Positions 8,494-11,745 of a stretch of DNA of 11,745 bases are shown here, in pieces; position 1 is the first letter of the stretch; each line of letters begins with the position of its first letter. Under the pieces are notes generated by a model. The model was given only the letters and a program-made list of their open reading frames with translations, did no database searches and was not told the origin of the DNA. The stretch comes from Faecalimonas sp. (GTDB taxonomy: Bacteria > Bacillota_A > Clostridia > Lachnospirales > Lachnospiraceae): the NCBI GenBank assembly GCA_026169575.1, contig JAPFCT010000075.1, forward strand, positions 1 through 11,745. The letters run 5' to 3'. The position numbers and the translations under genes were made by a program.

Positions 8494-9261
8494 CTATTCA
8501 TGAAGATGAATTGTAAATGAACTTCTATCACTTCTAATAAAAGAACGACTATACGCAATAGGTCTTCCACTACTGTCCCAATAGTCACAACTCAGCATAA
8601 TCAATGCAACTCCTTCCGGAATATCCAGAAGTTTTTTTATTTTACCTGTTCCCTCTATAATTTCCATTGTCTGCTGCATGCTGGAAAGCTCTATTCCATA
8701 AAATCCAAAAATATCTTTTATTGTAAAAACCGATGAATTCACTACTTCCAGTTCCGGCAAGACTTCTTTAGGAACATATATATCTTCAATAGCCAGCGGT
8801 TCATTATCCAAAGCTATTTGATGCCGTACACAGAATATTAAATCATCCGGCTCAATATTAAAATAATTTGCGTACTTATTCCCTGCCGGCCGGTATACTT
8901 TCGCCTGCTCTTTTACCGATACCCGTTTTGTTCCTGAAGACATCACATTAATAAAACCGCCATGCTCTTCCAAATTCTCTTCGTACTTATCACCAACTAC
9001 AAATACGCCTTTCCCCTGAACACGCCTCAAAATTCCTTCGTTAACCAAAGTATCAACTGCATTCCGGACAGTCAGTCTGTTAATGCCATAAGTTTCTGCC
9101 AGTTTATTTTCAGAGGGAATTGCAGTTCCCGGAAGATATTCTCCTTCTTCTATTCGATTTCTAATGATTTCCCTAAGTTGAAGATAAATCGGTGTGCGAT
9201 AACTCAATTTTTCATCTTTACACTCTACATTTTCTTCGATAAGATTCCATTTATTATCCAT
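8494..9261 (-). CDS. GntR/UTRA transcriptional regulator (subtype A), right-hand module
   Basis: A 255-aa HutC-type GntR protein: winged helix-turn-helix at about 24-90 with IPSENKLAETYG, a standard recognition helix (INRLTVRNAV, 60-69) and wing (VQGKGVFVVG, 81-90), then a UTRA domain at about 100-253 ending RSFIRSDRSSFTI. Its UTRA domain is like that of the regulator at 13-738: IEP at the same place, the E-x-x-Y-[IV]-P element, then SVF and YGI. Unlike that one, its DNA-binding residues are normal. The ribosome site is weak (AGGG 7 nt before the ATG). It follows the subtype B GntR gene after 21 bp and probably shares its transcript. It may control the convergent amidohydrolase-kinase unit or the epimerase gene; the effector is unknown. 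Confidence 0.9.
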   Translation of the reverse strand: MDNKWNLIEENVECKDEKLSYRTPIYLQLREIIRNRIEEGEYLPGTAIPSENKLAETYGINRLTVRNAVDTLVNEGILRRVQGKGVFVVGDKYEENLEEHGGFINVMSSGTKRVSVKEQAKVYRPAGNKYANYFNIEPDDLIFCVRHQIALDNEPLAIEDIYVPKEVLPELEVVNSSVFTIKDIFGFYGIELSSMQQTMEIIEGTGKIKKLLDIPEGVALIMLSCDYWDSSGRPIAYSRSFIRSDRSSFTIHLHE

Positions 9262-9282
9262 AAATCTGCCCTGCTTTTTTCT

Positions 9283-10002
9283 TTATTCACGTTCAATTCT
9301 ACTAACAAGTTTGAATTTGTCTCCGCGAATCAATTGTTTATAATACATGATGATCAAACCTTCTTCATCCTTCACTACCCCGGATGTAAAAAATAACGGC
9401 GAATTCGATGCTATCTCCAACAGTTCTGCCTCTTGTTCACCTGCATACGTAACACTGATATGTTCTTCACCTGAAATTTGTTTTCTGTGATATACGTTTT
9501 TCAAAATACGTCCCATGCTGGTTTTATCATTATAATACTCTTCAAAATCTGGATACCGCTGGCAATCAAGATAAGTTGTCTCCAGAATACAAGGAACTCC
9601 ATCTATTTTCCTAAGAAGAATATATTCATAAACTTGTTGTCCCAGCGGAATATGCAACTTCCTGGAAATCTGCTTGGTTGCTTCCATTTTTCTGGTGGAA
9701 ATAATTTTCTTCGCCAGAATAGCCCCCTGCTGTCTAAGTTCCCCTACCATCGAGTCTACTCCTACCATATTTCGATTCTTTTTCCCTACAGATACATAAA
9801 CACCCGCTCCATTGATTCTGTATAATACACCCCGCCCTACAAGTGTATCTACTGCTTGTCTCAAGGTAGACCTGCTTACCCCCCACATCTCACACAAATC
9901 TCTTTCTGATGGAATTCTTGTATTGGGGCTCAGTCGGTTAACTACAATAAAATCTTCTAGTCTTTCTACTGCTTCAGTTCCTGGTGGTATCCGATATTCC
10001 AT
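9283..10002 (-). CDS. GntR/UTRA transcriptional regulator (subtype B), right-hand module
   Basis: A 239-aa HutC-type GntR protein when started at 10002. The winged helix-turn-helix (about 8-71) contains PSERDLCEMWGVSRSTLRQA (31-50) and wing INGAGVYV (63-70); the UTRA domain covers about 80-235, ending YKQLIRGDKFKLV. The reading frame stays open to an ATG at 10152, but the extra 50 residues resemble nothing in the family, have no ribosome site, and cover a good promoter candidate (10112-10140). GGGAGGG (10014-10020) supports the inner start, at a rather long spacing of 11-12 nt. It resembles the regulator at 1552-2304 in its DNA-binding part. It is divergent from the epimerase gene at 10309, so control of that gene and of itself is the natural guess. 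Confidence 0.87.
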   Translation of the reverse strand: MEYRIPPGTEAVERLEDFIVVNRLSPNTRIPSERDLCEMWGVSRSTLRQAVDTLVGRGVLYRINGAGVYVSVGKKNRNMVGVDSMVGELRQQGAILAKKIISTRKMEATKQISRKLHIPLGQQVYEYILLRKIDGVPCILETTYLDCQRYPDFEEYYNDKTSMGRILKNVYHRKQISGEEHISVTYAGEQEAELLEIASNSPLFFTSGVVKDEEGLIIMYYKQLIRGDKFKLVSRIERE

Positions 10003-10111
10003 ATTTTCTTTTGCCCTCCCTGTTATTCTTGCATCTTCTCGAAATCTTCCGCCCTGATCCAAACTAGAAACATGAATATTTCTTTTCCAGATCACTTTTA
10101 AATACAAAACA

Positions 10112-10140
10112 ATTCTATCACTTTTTTCTGACTTTTCCAA
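10112..10140 (-). promoter_or_regulatory. Promoter candidate for the GntR pair
   Basis: On the minus strand, TTGGAA (10140-10135), a 17-bp spacer and TAGAAT (10117-10112), with an extended TGn just before the -10. It should start transcription near 10105, about 100 nt ahead of the ATG at 10002 and downstream of the alternative ATG at 10152. Confidence 0.55.
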
Positions 10141-10216
10141 CCAAAATATCATTTAAACTACACTATCATCTTGCACCTGATATCTATACAATACAGATTT
10201 CTAAATGCAATATCTC

Positions 10217-10244
10217 TTGACTTTTATATATGATATGGTATTCT
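10217..10244 (+). promoter_or_regulatory. Promoter candidate for the second epimerase gene
   Basis: TTGACT (10217-10222), a 16-bp spacer and TATTCT (10239-10244) on the plus strand, about 60 nt ahead of the ATG at 10309. TGATA (10231-10235) and TATCA (10244-10248) form a dyad over the -10, where a repressor would block it. Confidence 0.5.
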
Positions 10245-10308
10245 ATCAATATAATTGTTTGTTTTTTTTAATATTCATCTATTAAAATAGGATTATGGAG
10301 GTGTACCT

Positions 10309-11187
10309 ATGTCAATTATCACAATGGATCAAATCTCTGTCATGAGTGTGCAGTATGTTCACTATACGCTCGATTACTATTTGGATTCTATGCATCGCTG
10401 CGGCATTAAGAACATCGACTTATGGGGCGGCTCTCCGCATTACTGTCGACTAGACTATGCAACATCCGGGGCAGCAACACGCAAAATCCGTGAAATCCGC
10501 AAAAAAGTAGAATCCCTCGGAATGCAAATCGTTATTTATACACCAGAAACACTGGGATATCCATATAGTTTCAGTGCGCCTGAACAAGCAATCCGCGACC
10601 GCACATTGGATTATTTTGATATGGCAATGGATGATGCTTTGGAAATGGGAACAAACCGTGTATTCATAAACACCGGATGCGGACCTCTGGATATTCCCCG
10701 TGAAGAAAACTGGAAACGTACAGTTGAAAGTATCAGTAAAATCTGTGAAATGGCAGAAAGACGTGGAATCTTAATGATGCTGGAACAGCTTCAGCCTTAT
10801 GAAAGTAACCTGCTTGTCAATCTTCCACAAATGAAAGCTATGCTTGAAGAAGTAAACAGCCCTGTATTGAAAACCTGCGTTGATTTAGTCGCTATGGCAG
10901 TTGCCGGCGAAAGTCTTGAAAAATACTACGATGTTCTGGGGGAAAACACCATTCAATTCATCCACTATGCTGATGGCAATCCTTCCGGACATTACATTCT
11001 CGGAGATGGTAATCTTCCATTGAAAGAATATATTAAAATTCTGGAAAAGCACAATTATACGGGAATCGTAGACTTAGAAATCAATGATTCTATCTATTGG
11101 GATGATCCACACACTTCTGTTCAACGTTCTGTAGACTACCTGCGTGAATTTCTCCCTGAAAATAACAGCATACTATTTTACATTTAA
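10309..11187 (+). CDS. FrlC-like sugar epimerase/isomerase, divergent second copy
   Basis: A 292-aa AP-endonuclease-2-like TIM-barrel protein. It shares with FrlC the LWGGxPH element (38-44), YTPETLGYPY (77-86) and the four likely metal ligands: E159 (in MLEQLQPYESN), D192 (in TCVDLVA), H219 (in FIHYADG) and E257 (in VDLEIND). The metal site thus looks intact, but substrate-side residues differ: CRLDYA replaces APDLKAG after the PH, and GSDTHMIPGEG becomes GHYILGDGN. An altered substrate is therefore likely, for example another ketose or ketosamine. GGAGG lies 7 nt before the ATG. It is transcribed alone, divergent from the GntR pair, and ends at a hairpin. It may supply the FGGY kinase with its ketose; that link is inference. 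Confidence 0.83.
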   Translation: MSIITMDQISVMSVQYVHYTLDYYLDSMHRCGIKNIDLWGGSPHYCRLDYATSGAATRKIREIRKKVESLGMQIVIYTPETLGYPYSFSAPEQAIRDRTLDYFDMAMDDALEMGTNRVFINTGCGPLDIPREENWKRTVESISKICEMAERRGILMMLEQLQPYESNLLVNLPQMKAMLEEVNSPVLKTCVDLVAMAVAGESLEKYYDVLGENTIQFIHYADGNPSGHYILGDGNLPLKEYIKILEKHNYTGIVDLEINDSIYWDDPHTSVQRSVDYLREFLPENNSILFYI

Positions 11188-11203
11188 TCGTATCTACGAA
11201 AAC

Positions 11204-11241
11204 ACCGCCCAGCCCGTTGATATCAAAGGGAAATGGGCGGT
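11204..11241. terminator. Terminator between the convergent epimerase and YjbQ genes
   Basis: ACCGCCCA (11204-11211) pairs with TGGGCGGT (11234-11241). Inside, CCC/GGG and the palindrome TTGATATCAA can extend the stem. On the plus strand a T-rich stretch (ATTTTATTTTTC) follows; on the minus strand GTTTTC follows. It fits the convergent gene ends at 11187 and 11249. Confidence 0.75.
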
Positions 11242-11248
11242 ATACATT

Positions 11249-11677
11249 TTATTTTTCTTCCTGAATGATCACATTAATTGTACGGTGAGCTGGTCCGTCA
11301 AATTCACAGAAATATATTTCCTGGGCCCCACCTTTTACTATTTCGCCATCTGACACCGGAAAATGACAATGATTTCCGGTCAACAATGCCTTCAGGTGTC
11401 CTGTCGGATTTCCTGCCGTACTTCCATAATCCCGGAGCATTCTTGCATGACTATATGGATAATCTTCTGGAATCAATCTACCGAGAAAATTCTCAATATC
11501 ACTTTCCAGGCATTCCAGTGCTTCATTCACCGTTACTCCCGTTGTCGTATGCTTTGTAAGCACGGTAACCATTCCATTCTGGATTCCACTTCTTTTTATA
11601 ATATCCAGAACTTTAGGAGTAATTACTGTATATTCATTATATTCTTTCGTTAAGAGTGTAATCGCTTCAATATACAT
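11249..11677 (-). CDS. YjbQ/UPF0047 family protein
   Basis: A 142-aa cytoplasmic protein of the YjbQ family, for which weak thiamine-phosphate synthase activity has been described while the true role is unsettled. Family marks are VLTKHTTTGVTVNEA (39-53), GNHCHFPV (101-108) with H103 and H105, and the C-terminal EFDGPAHRTINV (125-136); these histidines and acids line the family's pocket. The start at 11677 is chosen because AAAGGAGT (11684-11691) lies 6 nt upstream and gives the normal length; the in-frame ATG at 11725 would add 16 unrelated residues. It begins 4 nt after the stop of an upstream reading frame, so the two are probably coupled. It converges on the epimerase gene, with a terminator between, so it likely belongs to another operon reaching in from the right. 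Confidence 0.88.
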   Translation of the reverse strand: MYIEAITLLTKEYNEYTVITPKVLDIIKRSGIQNGMVTVLTKHTTTGVTVNEALECLESDIENFLGRLIPEDYPYSHARMLRDYGSTAGNPTGHLKALLTGNHCHFPVSDGEIVKGGAQEIYFCEFDGPAHRTINVIIQEEK

Positions 11678-11681
11678 CTTT

Positions 11682-11745
11682 TTACTCCTTTCCGTCCGGA
11701 ATTCCACCCAAAAATTCAATTGCATTTTTCCCGCAGATTAAATCC
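11682..11745 (-). CDS. C-terminal end of an upstream gene, possibly a metal-dependent amidohydrolase (partial)
   Basis: On the minus strand an open frame enters from the right edge and stops with TAA at 11684-11682, after about 20 codons. Its tail contains ICGKNAIEFLGG, similar to the closing helix (xNAxxLxG) of Amidohydro_2-type TIM-barrel hydrolases. The ribosome site of the YjbQ gene overlaps its last codons and the stop lies 4 nt before that gene's ATG, which is how a real coupled gene pair looks. Only 20 residues are visible, so the family call is tentative. Confidence 0.45.
   Translation of the reverse strand, partial: DLICGKNAIEFLGGIPDGKE

Larger units (their letters stand above)
10003..10308. 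promoter_or_regulatory. Divergent control region between the GntR pair and the second epimerase
   Basis: These 306 bp hold no separate gene if the GntR start at 10002 is right. They contain one promoter candidate in each direction (listed separately), and the 9-mer ATTCTATCA twice (10112-10120 and 10240-10248), each time over a -10 element. A third CTATC is at 10163-10167. Confidence 0.6.

Noticed and set aside
8962..9396. 144-codon plus-strand open frame opposite two GntR genes
   Set aside because: It is a shadow of the two minus-strand regulator genes; composition is Phe/Ile/Asn-rich and no domain is visible.

Overview
The window looks like a chromosomal segment from a low-GC, Gram-positive anaerobe of the Clostridia. 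A gut Lachnospiraceae member is most likely, but this is inference. The base composition is A+T-rich, strong AAGGAGG-type ribosome binding sites precede most genes, and several GntR/UTRA regulators surround sugar-catabolic genes. I see no mobile element, phage gene, CRISPR array, tRNA or rRNA.

Left part (1-4700, minus strand). A five-gene operon-like run reads frlC (fructoselysine 3-epimerase), frlA (APC-family fructoselysine/psicoselysine permease), a GntR regulator, frlD (PfkB-family fructoselysine 6-kinase) and a second GntR regulator. FrlA, FrlC and FrlD match my memory of the E. coli Frl proteins over nearly their whole lengths. The pathway's deglycase, FrlB, is not in the window. The operon runs off the left edge, so frlB could lie just outside.

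Centre (4701-5250). A 550-bp non-coding region separates frlC from the divergent right-hand genes. It carries two strong inverted repeats and four copies of GATGTC (one inverted), which look like operators.

Right part (5251-11187). A plus-strand pair encodes a divergent YtcJ-type amidohydrolase and an FGGY (xylulokinase-like) sugar kinase, ending at a strong hairpin. Converging on it are two minus-strand GntR/UTRA regulators. A second, divergent FrlC-like TIM-barrel epimerase reads away from them from a shared promoter region. A second hairpin separates it from a minus-strand YjbQ/UPF0047 gene, which is coupled to the tail of what may be a second amidohydrolase entering from the right edge.

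Taken together, the two halves mirror each other: each holds one FrlC-like epimerase, one sugar kinase and a pair of GntR/UTRA regulators, one of each of two subtypes. The left half should import fructoselysine/psicoselysine, interconvert them and phosphorylate the product. The right half may handle a related conjugate: an amide-type hydrolysis, an epimerisation and an FGGY phosphorylation. The right-half substrate is unknown, and this second module is the most interesting part of the window.
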